The notes under the pieces are model-generated. The model was not told the origin of the DNA. It saw only the letters and a list, made by a program, of their open reading frames with translations, and made no database searches. This document shows, piece by piece, positions 43,437 through 54,395 of a DNA stretch of 64,000 nucleotides (position 1 is the first letter of the stretch; every line of letters begins with the position of its first letter). Location of the stretch: positions 3,534,001 to 3,598,000 of the forward strand of contig CM074764.1 of the NCBI GenBank assembly GCA_037355855.1, read 5' to 3'. The DNA comes from Pseudo-nitzschia pungens. Its lineage: Eukaryota > Bacillariophyta > Bacillariophyceae > Bacillariales > Bacillariaceae. A program made the translations under genes and the position numbers.

Positions 43437-44144
43437 CTAGATCAGGTGGTGGGAGAACCGAATCAAAGTGGGAACTGAAGCCTTGGCATCTGAGTACCTT
43501 TCCATCATGGACATCCCGGGAAGGAGTCCATTACTTCTGCTGAACTTGCGCCATCGATTGTTGGCCTGGATCACGTTTTCGGGGATTCCTTGGTTTTGGG
43601 CTTCTGAGGTAGCTCCACGCCGGAGAGATCTGTATGTGCTGAACTTTCCTTCAAGACCGGGTTCTTCTCCTACGAGGTTTGGGTGGGTCCTGTGGAGCCG
43701 ATTTAACAAGGATAGGAAGAGGGCATCCATTTCACTTATGGAGGCTCTTCTCTTGGGGTCCTTTCCTAAGAACATAGGCCCCGACTTTCTTCCTTGCTTC
43801 GTTCGAACTGTCAACAAACGTTGGAACCACAACTGAATTTTAATTCCTCCCTTTGTTGTCGGGGAGAGGGGCTGCGTAAAGAATTTTAAGCCTCGTTCCC
43901 GCTTAAACGAACCCGAGAGTATCAGCGGGACGTGCCTCTTGTTCCCTGACGCTTCCACTGCTTCCTTCCAATACTTGAGCATTCCTCCCAGGTCCACACG
44001 ATTGATTTCTTCCTGTTTCACCGCACAGCCAGCGCAACGCGCTCGTGGTTCTGGAGATGACGAACGGACGCATATTGTTGCAATGCCCTGCCGTTCGGTT
44101 GGACCGCAGCGACCATCTCTTGCCCACTCTCGAGATGACCAGAT
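43437..44144 (-). pseudogene. Tyrosine recombinase C-terminal fragment
   Basis: The frame is open for 235 codons with an upstream stop and no convincing ATG. The C-terminal part carries the tyrosine-recombinase arrangement: a box II-like YRSLRRGATSEAQNQGIP (Arg where His is often found before the catalytic Arg), a Trp in NNRWRK, and the candidate nucleophile in MMERYSD, ending in LIRFSHHL. An upstream Cys-rich stretch (RCAGC) may belong to an N-terminal domain. It could derive from a Crypton or a DIRS-type retroelement. No RT is nearby, so the origin is open, and it may be an exon rather than a dead fragment. Confidence 0.55.
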
Positions 44145-44201
44145 TCACATAGCTGCAAGGTCCTATATTCGGCGATGACGGTGCACCCTAACCGCCCATG
44201 G

Positions 44202-46676
44202 TCAGGGCTGCGCTCCCACCTTGGCGACGGCCTTCAACATTATTGCCATCCCGTCCTCCATCCCATTCTCCGTCTTGGACTTTGCTTCCATCCCGTTCTC
44301 CGTCTTGGACTTGGTTCTTTGAAGAGGAAGCAAGCGCTTCTTGAAGGGAACGGACTTTTTGGATTTGGTGCCCTTGTCGTTGTTGTTGTTCTTGTCGTTG
44401 TTGTTCTTGCCGTTGGCGTGCTCTTCGGGGGTGTCTTCCAACTCCATCGGGGTCGGAGGGTGATCCACCCCTTCCTTTTCCGGCAGCGGCGGCGGCCCTT
44501 TCCACGCCGGGTTCGGACGCGGCGGGATCTTCATGGACGACGACGACGACGACGACGCCGCCGCGGCGATCGCGGAGATCGTCTTGGGCTTCTTGGGGTG
44601 AACAGCCCGGTGGTGCAGGTCCCGAAAGAGCTGGCTCGTCTTGCGCCGGGCCTCCTTGTCTCCGATGTCGACGTAGTAGTCCGTTCCGGGCTCCTTCTTG
44701 AGGAACCTCCCGCCCCGGTGCCGAACGTTGTCCACGATCTTGGCCACCAGCAGCATTTTTTCCTCGCGGTTGGCGCTCTTGTTGAAGTACTTGGGGGCGA
44801 GCTCGCGGGTCAGTTCCTTCCAGACCTGGTTGCCCCGGTGGTGGTTTCCGTGGGCTCCCCGTCCGCACAGAACGTCCACCATGTGGGGATGCTCGAAGCG
44901 GGTGGTGAGCTGGTGGTGGGGGGACTTGCGGGGAGGCGGAGTGGTTCGAGCAGCGGCAGCGGGAGGAGGCGTGGGATCTCTCGCGGGAGCCATGCCGGTC
45001 GTGTTTGCAGCGGCAGACTTGGCGGCGGTCGCGTTGTTGGCAGCGGGTTTGGAGTCTTCCATGATCGAATCGGTCGAGACAGAGGGGGTGGTGGGTTTGG
45101 TATGTTCCACCGCGGTGTTGGTTGCTGTTTCGGATTTTGTGGATGTGCATGTGGATGTGCATGTGGATGTGGTCGTGGCTTGCGCTTTGGATTCCATGGA
45201 GGGCGCAGACAGTGGCACCGGGATATTCGCTTTTTCCGTGGCATGTAAATTCCTAGCAGCAGCAGCAGCTGCAGCAGCAGCAGCAGGGCTCGTGGCAGCA
45301 CTCGCAACAACCGTAGGACTGCTCGGGATGTTTATAACCGGCGGAGACATTATTGCTTCCCCCTTTTCGAGTGACACAAAGGGTCTCGCGAGGGCGGCGT
45401 GGAGAGCCTTGTTGTCCCTCGAAAACTTATTGCTATTGCTATTGCCACTGTTGTTGTTGCTGTTGCTGTTGTTGCTGTTGCTGTTGTTGTTGTTGCTGGG
45501 GTGGATGCCGTTCATGCTGTTGATGCTGTTGCTGACGTGCTTGGCTCTCTTGTTCCGGTACTTTTCGATGAGAAAGTCCCGAAACAGCTGGCTGGTCTTC
45601 TTGCGAGCGACCTCGTCCCCGACGTCGGTAGAGAACAATCCGGTGTTGGGGTCCTTTTCCAGGAAACGCCCGCCGTACCTCCGGACTTCCCGGACGATCT
45701 GGGCCGAGACCTCCTTCTTGGCGTCCCGCATCGAATCCGCATAGTCCGGAAGGCGCTGGCGGACCAGATCCTTGTATCTCTGGTTTCCGTAGTGGTGGTT
45801 TCCGTGGGCTCCCTTGCCGCAGAGGACGTCTTCGTCCTTGTATTCCTTGAACTCCTTGTATTCCTTGGAGGTGTGGGAGTATTCCTTGTATTCCTTGTAT
45901 TCCTTGGTGTTCTGAGAGTTCTGGGTGTGGTGATGAGATGTGCGAGCATTGCTGGGAGGACTGGTACTGGAAAGGGTGCTTGGAGGAAGAGTGTTTGTTG
46001 TGCGACTGAGGCCGAGGCTGAGGTTAGGGTTGTGGTTGTGGTTGTGGCTTGGGTTGTGGCTTTGGTTATGACTTGGGTTATGACTTTGGTTTTGGCTTTG
46101 GCTTTGGCCCGCAATGAATTGGGGAGCCGCGGAACAGAGTCTCAACTGCTGTGTGTGATACATTATTTGCTGCAGGTGATATTCGGCTCCACCCTGTCGA
46201 TCATGGGAATGACCCGAAAACCCCATGGCGGACTGCAAGGCTTGCTGCATGGCTCCCATGGCTGCCATGACCACGTCCATGTTTTGTTGCTGCTGGACGT
46301 GTTGCTGCTGCTGCTGCTGCTGCTGCTGTAACTGCTGCCGCACATGTTGTTGTTGCTGCTGTACAAATTGTTGCTCTTTGTGTTGTGGCTGCAAATGGTG
46401 CGCGAACGACAGGGGAGGAGGTGGGGGAGCCGAGATGTTCTCGCGATGTTGTTCGCTGCAGGTTTGTACGAGAGTCATGAAGTTTTTCGAGTTGGAAGCT
46501 CCGGTAGCTTGTTCTTGATCTTGATCTTGGTGTTGTCGTCGTTGTTGCTGTTGCTGTTGTTGTTGTTGTTGTTGTTGTGGACGTTGATCTTTTCCTTGAT
46601 CATCATCTTGATCATTGAACTTGGAATATTGTGACAACTTGGTGTTGGCTTTGGACTTGGTGCTGTTGACCTCCAT
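44202..46676 (-). CDS. Protein with two DUF6824 domains and polyglutamine tracts
   Basis: 824 residues from a genuine ATG. Residues 20-250 are Gln/His/Ser-rich with long glutamine runs coded mainly by CAG/CAA. The first DUF6824 module spans about 281-375 (DVLCGKGAHGNHHYGNQRYK ... RRYGGRFLEKD ... DVGDEVARKKTSQLFRDFL). The second spans about 597-690 (DVLCGRGAHGNHHRGNQVWK ... RHRGGRFLKKE ... DIGDKEARRKTSQLFRDL). The linker has Asn/Ser and Ala runs; the C-terminus is basic with a short SKTENGMEDG-like repeat. DUF6824 is abundant in diatoms and of unknown function. The basic, low-complexity architecture suggests a nuclear or DNA-binding regulator, which is inference. Confidence 0.88.
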   Translation of the reverse strand: MEVNSTKSKANTKLSQYSKFNDQDDDQGKDQRPQQQQQQQQQQQQRRQHQDQDQEQATGASNSKNFMTLVQTCSEQHRENISAPPPPPLSFAHHLQPQHKEQQFVQQQQQHVRQQLQQQQQQQQQHVQQQQNMDVVMAAMGAMQQALQSAMGFSGHSHDRQGGAEYHLQQIMYHTQQLRLCSAAPQFIAGQSQSQNQSHNPSHNQSHNPSHNHNHNPNLSLGLSRTTNTLPPSTLSSTSPPSNARTSHHHTQNSQNTKEYKEYKEYSHTSKEYKEFKEYKDEDVLCGKGAHGNHHYGNQRYKDLVRQRLPDYADSMRDAKKEVSAQIVREVRRYGGRFLEKDPNTGLFSTDVGDEVARKKTSQLFRDFLIEKYRNKRAKHVSNSINSMNGIHPSNNNNSNSNNSNSNNNSGNSNSNKFSRDNKALHAALARPFVSLEKGEAIMSPPVINIPSSPTVVASAATSPAAAAAAAAAARNLHATEKANIPVPLSAPSMESKAQATTTSTCTSTCTSTKSETATNTAVEHTKPTTPSVSTDSIMEDSKPAANNATAAKSAAANTTGMAPARDPTPPPAAAARTTPPPRKSPHHQLTTRFEHPHMVDVLCGRGAHGNHHRGNQVWKELTRELAPKYFNKSANREEKMLLVAKIVDNVRHRGGRFLKKEPGTDYYVDIGDKEARRKTSQLFRDLHHRAVHPKKPKTISAIAAAASSSSSSSMKIPPRPNPAWKGPPPLPEKEGVDHPPTPMELEDTPEEHANGKNNNDKNNNNDKGTKSKKSVPFKKRLLPLQRTKSKTENGMEAKSKTENGMEDGMAIMLKAVAKVGAQP

Positions 46677-49408
46677 GGTGTTGGTCTTTGAGTCTTAATC
46701 GTGTGTTGGGGTGATGAATGTTGGTCTTGAAAATTTCAGGCAGCCAGGGACATTATTCCCGATTAGTAGTATTTGCCACCCTCTCAAAAAAAAAAGGAAA
46801 CAAACATTGAGCAATGGTAGTTACGAGTGCTTGTACGAGTAACTTCAGAGTAATTACTCGTAACAGTGCGTTCATGTGACACACGAGTAAAAGAGAGGTG
46901 GTATAGTTCTGCTTTTTGATCGTACACGTACGATACGGTACGAGTTACATACGAACAAAGCGATATTCCTTGATCGTACATTCGTACGAGTACGAGTACT
47001 GGAAACTGGTACATGATGTGCAAGTATCGAGAACTATGGAAGCCAACGTACGGTACGGCAATCTTACCGAACTTGAAAGTAAACCTACCCTGGGTAACCT
47101 TAGTCGTTGATTGATATTGATTCATGACACGAACCGTACAGTAACTTACCAGTACCGGTACACACGGTAATTAAGTAACTTACTTCTTGCGAGATCATTA
47201 TTTTTCGTGCGGAATTTATGGTAAGGTTACTAGTTACTAGTAACTTACCTTACAGTACGCAATGACAGCGGTTGGAGCGACAGGTTCTCTTTCTAGCAGC
47301 TGCATTATTACAATGAAAATAGGTTGTTTTCGGCGATCGTGTTTGGTCGTGCTGAATCCTCGCCGTTTAAGGTTCCGAAGATCTCCTCAGAATCATTCTG
47401 ACGACATCTCCACAATACAACAAGTTTTTGCGAACCTGTTCGTTCCGTTGTGCGTTGGTCATTGTCTTATTTCACAGTAATTACCGGTATCGTCGATACT
47501 CTTAAAAACTGAACCTACCATGAGGTCACAAGCACGTTCTATCGTACAAAGTACTTCTATACGGTAGGACATGGAAACCAGTGTGCCACCACTAGCCATG
47601 TGCGGGTTTGAAAGTACCGGTATCACAACCTGGTACAAATACATGTAGAATGGAAAATCAGTATCTGGTACACAGGTAACTTACTGTACGGTGCCGTACG
47701 GTACGTGCAAAGGAACAAAAAACTCGTGACGCACTCCTTTCATCATCAATGCTCTCCTGGCAGAGGGATCTGATGTGGCAGCGTTGGTCGTACCTTACCG
47801 TACGCATTGAGTCTGCGGGAAATTATATGTTCCTACAGTTGGTCCTCAAAAAAACATGTGTTGAGGGAATCGAAACTACATTTAAGGGGGAAAAAAATGA
47901 AGAAATTCCCGTACGGTAGAAGCAAAAAACGCTCACAAAAACAAAATTGGTGGCTGCGGGAAAGAAAAAAAATCCGGCAGGCTGCAGGAAAGTTCAAAAA
48001 AACCGGACCAGCTTATAAAAAAATTGGAGTAAGCTTATATACCGTACACTGGATCAAGCTTAAATAAATTGGATCAAGGCTTGAATACCAGTAAACTGGA
48101 GCAAGCTTATCAAACAAATTGGAGTAGCGGCGTTCAAATGTATTACTACACTTAACCGTTCCAGCAGCGTTAAAAATATTCCTGCAGAGTTAAAATCGTT
48201 CCCTCAGCCTTCAGAATGTTCCCGCAGAAGCAAAAAACACTCCCGTAGAAGCAAAAAACGCTCCAGCAGAAGCAAAAAACTTTCCTTCAGCTGAGGGAAA
48301 CAAAAAAATTCCGCAGCAACCAATTTCAAAATTGGTATTTGTACTAAGGTTTACTTTCGTGAAAAATGATAAATTCCCGCAGACTCATTGAAAAAGAATG
48401 GAGGGGCGGGTGCACGCCGGAATGATTGATTCTGATGTTGACGTAATTGATCCATAAATATTACGAAGTATATAAGTTCCGAGTCTTTGTATATTAATCT
48501 TACCTGGTAGTCAACCGCACCGTAGTACTAAGTCGGGCTGCAATCCATGCGTTTTTTCATTGGATGTACAAGTACTACTTCGATAGAAATTATCAATCCT
48601 GAGAAGCTGCGCGATGCATCCATTATTATTCATTGATAGAGAACGATTGAGCGAGGAACTATGAGTAATCTTAACCTTAAAAGGTTTACCGTCACGTGTC
48701 AAAATGCGTTGAAGTTCGTACCGGTACAGATCTTCTCATTATTTTTGTTTTGATTTGATCCTTCCCTCATGGATGATTGATTTTGATTGATTGTTGATTG
48801 ATTCATTCATGTTGATTCATTCTTTCTTGGTCGTGACCGAAAACTGAACATAATATATTCCTTTTCGTCCGTTGCGTAACTTACAATACTGTCATAATTA
48901 CGAATGTACCGTACGTACCGTATCGTTACTTATTGGAAGGCATCCTCCTCTTCATCATTCGCCAAAATAGAACTCACGAAGTCTTACCTACTAGTACAGG
49001 TAGCCGTCTTCGTAATCAGAATGGGAAGCATTACTCGTCCACATAAAAATCCACATAAAAATATTCGTGCAGTTGATCCTACGTAACCGTCATCCAACGG
49101 AACGTGTTTCTCCCTGACATACCGTAAAATGCAGTTACGACCAACACCCAGTAGTATTGAACTTTTTGAATCGTACGATGAGCCTTACGTAATTTACCTA
49201 GTAATACCGTGCGTCGTCCTCGGCAACGGATCATGTTTTTCAACACGTGACTCACACCGTACGGCAGCGAAAGCAGGATCTAACAGTCTCAAAAAAGTTG
49301 ACCAACCGACGGACTAACTCGAAATCGAAAATAAATGCGGTGCGCGCACAAGCACGACCCGGCCCGACCACCAGCTTCCGGGGAGCGAAGAACTTTTGAT
49401 TGAATGAA
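46677..49408. other. Gene-free spacer with short-word bias and imperfect repeats
   Basis: No supported gene. 46800-47260 is dense in CGTAC, TACGGTAC and AGTAACTTAC words. 48020-48130 has three or four degenerate units around AAATTGGAGTAAGCTTAT. 48190-48310 has tandem GAAGCAAAAAACGCTC-like units, with one more near 47920. (TGAT)n-like sequence occurs near 48770-48815. Confidence 0.55.
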
Positions 49409-49410
49409 TA

Positions 49411-49555
49411 CTACCTCTGGTCCGAAATAACCTGTTAATTTATTTTAGAGTTTTTATTTTCGTGGTACATTTTCTACTTAGTTGTACGGTAAACGTTCAG
49501 TTATTAGGACCGCACACATATCGGTCATAGTTCAATTATTTCGGACCAGAGGAAG
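49411..49555. mobile_element. Stowaway-like MITE, 145 bp
   Basis: The terminal inverted repeats are CTACCTCTGGTCCGAAATAA on the left and the reverse of TTATTTCGGACCAGAGGAAG on the right. It is flanked by TA on both sides (49409-49410 and 49556-49557). The ends resemble the CTCCCTCCGTTCC termini of Tc1/mariner-linked Stowaway MITEs. There is no coding capacity. Confidence 0.75.
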
Positions 49556-49557
49556 TA

Positions 49558-50467
49558 CATCACAATAGGTCAATAATTTTAAATGATCAATCAATGAATT
49601 GACGTCTCTCTAACTGCACATTCATCACTTTAGTGAAGCGTTAGGTGTTGCATGTCAATTTACAACATATACCATCCCGGTTGGAAGGTATTGGCTTCAT
49701 TAAACCACTCAATTAGAGTATCATCCCAGCTGCGGGAATATCCCGCGTAGGAGCTACTGTCACCATATCATGTCTCTTCTGATAGGGTTGTGCTGTCTGT
49801 TTGAACCGCAATGGCCCAATTCAAGTGGTGGCCAATTTCGTGCATGTGAAGAGACAAACTGTTACACCAGTTGTCGTTGAATCAGGAGTCGAAAGAAACA
49901 GTACTAGAGGCGACACCGAGCCAGCCCCCGTCCGAAAACTGTTTCGCGACCCCTCCCAACAATTTATTTAGGGGGGTCGCGATTTATTCCTGGCTCATTT
50001 TGACGTAGCTTGATTCCTAGCTCTCTCCCGATTCGCAACCCCAATCGCGACCCAGTTACTACCTCAATTCCGAGAAAAAGAGAAAAAATTCAAACAAGAC
50101 CCAATTTTTTTTAAGACTCAAATATTTTCTTCAGTCACTTAATCAAATTAATCAACCCCATTCTAATTTTCTCGTGCTTTTTTCAAAAAAATTAATTCTT
50201 TTTTTTTGAACACGACACAAATTATTTCCCGGCACACCCCTCAAGAAATTCCAGCATACATTCAAAAAATTCTTCACAAAAATTATGGACTATTCCAGAA
50301 ATCACGACCCCTCTCCTCACACAAATTGCGACCCTCACCTAAGAAATTTTGAATTACTGTGATGCAAAACCAGTCAATCTTTCAAAAAAAATTTAGAATT
50401 TATAGTAACAATTTTATTCTCAATTCGTTTTTTCTCATTCCCACCACCACACAAATTTACTTTCTAT
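49558..50467. other. Gene-free spacer with a GTCGCGACC block
   Basis: No gene. At about 49920-50045 several CGCGACC words cluster, including GTCCGAAAACTGTTTCGCGA; the reverse complement of that block recurs at about 55775-55835. 50080-50460 is A/T-rich. Confidence 0.5.
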
Positions 50468-50940
50468 ATCATATTTGAGTTGCGATCGGATCATATGTCA
50501 GTTGCGATCGGATCATATTTCCTCAGTTGCGATCCCATCATATTTGAGTTGCGATCCCATCATATTTCCTCAGTTGCGATCGCATCATATTTGAGTTGCC
50601 GATCCCATCATATTTCCTCAGTTGCGATCGCATCATATTTGAGTTGCGATCGCATCATCATATTTCTAGTTGCGATCGCATCATATTTGAGTTGCGATCG
50701 CATTATATGTCAGTTGCGATCGCATTATATCTCAGTTGCGATCGCATCATATTTCAGTTGGGATCGCATCATATTGTTTGAGTTGCGATTGCATCATATT
50801 TGAGTTGCGATCACATCGCATCATATTTCATCAGTTGCAATCGCATCATTTTGTCAGTTGGGATCCCATCATTTTTGAGTTGCGATATGTGTCAGTTGCC
50901 CCGTCGCATCATTTTTCAGTTGCCTCGTCGCATTAAAGTT
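50468..50940 (+). repeat. Minisatellite of AGTTGCGATCGCATCATATT units
   Basis: About twenty imperfect 21-26-bp units, each AGTTGCGATC(G/C)CATCATATT plus TGAGTTG or TCCTCAGTTG spacers. Many contain the palindrome GCGATCGC. Open frames through it are artefacts of unit lengths without stops. Confidence 0.9.
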
Positions 50941-51573
50941 GATTCTTCCCTATCAGTAGCAAGCAGGCAACTAAATGCAGAATTAGAACAATTGAAATCC
51001 ATTATCAATACCCCAGATCTTGATGTGCTTCACTCACCGTTGCATTATATTTCTTCATTTGCCGTTGCATCCTACTTCATCAGCAGTGGCGGTCGCCTCC
51101 CTATCAGGAGCAAGCAGGCAAGTCAATGATGCACAGTGAGACGAATCAAAATCCATTATTAATACCTCCTCCAACCTTGATGTGGTTCACTTACCATTTC
51201 CATCTCATTACATTTTAGTTGCCGTCTTTCTTGTTCCATTCCGACCCAAAATTATGTGAAGTAAGATTTACGACCGATACATGCATTTTCTGTCATGCAT
51301 TTATTTGCTGAGAATTGATTTCTTCTACATGATGATAGCAGTAGAGTTACTACTCGTAGTATGTACCGTAACGAAGTAATAGTAGAAACCAGTAGAAACC
51401 TGATGGTGATATTGCGCGCCACCTAAATCACAAAGAGCCAGCCCCGCTGCGCCATAATTTTGGACAACCTTTTATGTACTACTACCTACGTACTGCAGTA
51501 GTATGTAGCAGCAGTGTATAACTGTACTACCCTTACAAGCAGCAAGAATAGTACTAGTACCTCAGTGAAAATA
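50941..51573. other. Gene-free spacer
   Basis: No gene. Two diverged copies of a segment with AGCAAGCAGGCAA and GAAATCCATTATCAATAC-like sequence occur at about 50955-51020 and 51105-51170. ACTACTACG-type runs occur near 51340-51400 and 51475-51560. Confidence 0.5.
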
Positions 51574-53175
51574 CCATCAAATCACATATCGGAATGAATC
51601 TGGCCAATCTTTGTGTGATTCCAGTGTGAATATTCCTCATCCTATGCATGGGTAAGAGTATGCAAAAAGAAGTATTCAAAAATCACCAATAATTTGGGTG
51701 TCACCACTGAATAATTAATATTTGTTCCACTACTGCAGAATTTACTAGAAAAAAGTACCAAATCACATATCTGAATGAATCTGGTCAATATTTGTGTGAT
51801 TCCAGTGTGAATATTCCTCATCCTATGCATGGGCAAGAGTATGCAAAAAGAAGTATTCAAAAATCACCAATAATTTGGATGTCACCACTGAATAATTAAT
51901 ATTTGGCCCAGTACTGCGGAATTTACTAGAAAAAATTACCAAATCACATATCTGAATGAATCTGGCCAATCTTTGTGTGATTCCAGTGTGCATATTCCTC
52001 ATCCTATGCATGGGCAAGAGTATGCGAAACGAAGTATTCAAAAATCACCAATAATTTGGGTGTCACCACTGAATAATTAATATTTGGCCCAGTACTGCGG
52101 AATTTACTAGAAAATACTGTAAAATCACATATCTGAATGAATCTGGCCAATAGTTGTGTGATTCCAGTGTGAATATTCCTCATCCTATGCATGGGTAAGA
52201 GTATGCAAAAAGAAGTATTCAAAAATCACCAATAATTTGGGTGTCACCACTGAATAATTAATATTTGTTCCACTACTGCAGAATTTACTAGAAAAAAGTA
52301 CCAAATCACATATCTGAATGAATCTGGTCAATATTTGTGTGATTCCAGTGTGAATATTCCTCATCCTATGCATGGGCAAGAGTATGCAAAAAGAAGTATT
52401 CAAAAATCACCAATAATTTGGATGTCACCACTGAATAATTAATATTTGGCCCAGTACTGCGGAATTTACTAGAAAAAATTACCAAATCACATATCTGAAT
52501 GAATCTGGCCAATCTTTGTGTGATTCCAGTGTGCATATTCCTCATCCTATGCATGGGCAAGAGTATGCGAAACGAAGTATTCAAAAATCACCAATAATTT
52601 GGGTGTCACCACTGAATAATTAATATTTGGCCCAGTACTGCGGAATTTACTAGAAAATACTGTAAAATCACATATCTGAATGAATCTGGCCAATAGTTGT
52701 GTGATTCCAGTGTGAATATTCCTCATCCTATGCATGGGTAAGAGTATGCAAAAAGAAGTATTCAAAAATCACCAATAATTTGGGTGTCACCACTGAATAA
52801 TTAATATTTGGTCCACTACTGCAGAAATTACTAGAAAAAATTACCAAATCACATATCTGAATGAATCTGGCCAATCTTTGTGTGATTCCAGTGTGAATAT
52901 TCCTCATCCTATGCATGGGCAAGAGTATGCAAAAAGAAGTATTCAAAAATCACCAATAATTTGGGTGTCACCACTGAATAATTAATATTTGGTCCAGTAC
53001 TGCGGAATTTACTAGAAAAAATTACCAAATCACATATCTGAATGAATCTGGCCAATCTTTGTGTGATTCCAGTGTGAATATTCCTCATCCTATGCATGGG
53101 CAAGAGTATGCAAAAAGAAGTATTCAAAAATCGTTGAAAGTTTGGATGTCACCACTGAATAATTAATATTTGGTT
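51574..53175 (+). repeat. 181-bp satellite with a 543-bp higher-order repeat
   Basis: About nine tandem monomers of exactly 181 bp (AAATCACATATCTGAATGAATC...). Monomers differ at a few positions and follow the order A-B-C-A-B-C-D-E: those spaced 543 bp apart encode identical readings, those 181 bp apart do not. Each monomer gives a 72-codon reverse-strand frame overlapping the next, an artefact of the 181-bp period. The last monomer is altered (CGTTGAAAGTTTGGATG). Flanks are simple spacer. Confidence 0.95.
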
Positions 53176-53879
53176 GAATAACTGAATAGCTCACTTATTG
53201 TGACATGAGCTTCGCAGCAAAAATATTGCTATTTCATTGTAAAAAAGATATTGCCAGGCCAGGAGTTGAACCAACAACATCACATCAGTTGCATCCAACA
53301 GTGCCACTATTACTATCTCCTGCTTGTGGGATTTTGTTGTCTTTAAAATTCATAACGCTACTACGATCTCGGGTAAGGCTCATCCTGTATAATATGTACC
53401 AACAGTAAGGTACTGTATCTCCACCACTTCGCGCCAAAAGATTTGTACCAGTACCGTACGTACAGTATACACAGTACTCGTACATTGCTGTCATTTTTTC
53501 CAGTCAGCCTGTACACCCGGTACTGTAAAGTACATCAGGAGTCTGTCTTTTTTTCTTACGTCACATTTTCCGTGAATTTCCCGCCCCACATCTCCCTCAT
53601 CCCATGTGTCATAATTTTCATTTTCATTTTCGTTTCATTTCATGCATCGGAATATTCTGGCCGGACCAGTTTAACATAGCCTTCAGGCACCGGGACCATC
53701 TCTTTTGAAGAAGACACATATGCTGTGGGGAGCTTGAGAACGGCCGCTCTTGCTTTCTGCACTGTTGTCTGATTCATATCACGGAGGTAGGGTGTGTTGA
53801 AGTCCTGGAACTACCTGGCTTACCCAGATATACGACGTACTGAAATTGAAAACAACGAAAACGAACACGAAACTCACGA
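53176..53879. other. Gene-free spacer
   Basis: No gene. A patch at 53255-53290 (AGGAGTTGAACCAACAAC) superficially resembles a reversed tRNA T-arm but the stem does not pair. Confidence 0.5.
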
Positions 53880-54370
53880 CCGATCGGTGCACAGAGGGAA
53901 GACGACGACGTCGAAGGTACGATCGCTCCAGAGAGGGCCGACGGGGGTACAATCGCTCCAGAGAGGGATCGCTACGATCGCTTTGAATGGGGACGACGAG
54001 GGTACTAACAGGTTGTCGTTGTTGTTTTTTGAATTTCGTCTTTCCAGAGGAAAACGACAGATTGGTGTGGAGAGGGACGACGACGACGAACGGTACGATC
54101 GCTCCATACAGGGTACGATCGCTACGATCGCTTCTGACAGGGACGACTAACAGTTTGTCCTTGATCGCTTCGGACAGGGACGACGAGGGTACTAACATAC
54201 GATTGCTGAAGAGAAAAACGACCGATACAATCGTTGAAGAGGGGAACAACCAATACAATCGCTGAAGAGGGGAACAACGAACGACCGATATGATTGCTGA
54301 AGAGGGGAACGACCGCTACAATCAGTGACAAGGAGACCGAAACAATCAGTGACAAGGAAAGACAACGAAG
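53880..54370 (+). repeat. Imperfect tandem repeats of GATCGCT and GCTGAAGAGGGGAAC units
   Basis: Two adjoining arrays: (GG)TACGATCGCTCCAGAGAGGG-like units at about 53915-54180, and ATACAATCGCTGAAGAGGGG-like units at about 54195-54360. The reading frames inside are repeat products. Confidence 0.7.
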
Positions 54371-54395
54371 GCGATAGTTCTTTAAAAATATTCTC

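Noticed and set aside
45399..46331. 310-codon forward Val-rich frame opposite the DUF6824 gene
   Set aside because: Antisense of polyglutamine and Asn/Ser runs; no independent support.
51642..53127. Eight 72-codon reverse frames in a row
   Set aside because: They follow the 181-bp satellite period and overlap each other; a repeat artefact, not a gene family.
53250..53295. tRNA-like patch AGGAGTTGAACCAACAAC
   Set aside because: Resembles a reversed T-arm, but the T-stem does not pair and no acceptor or anticodon arm can be drawn.
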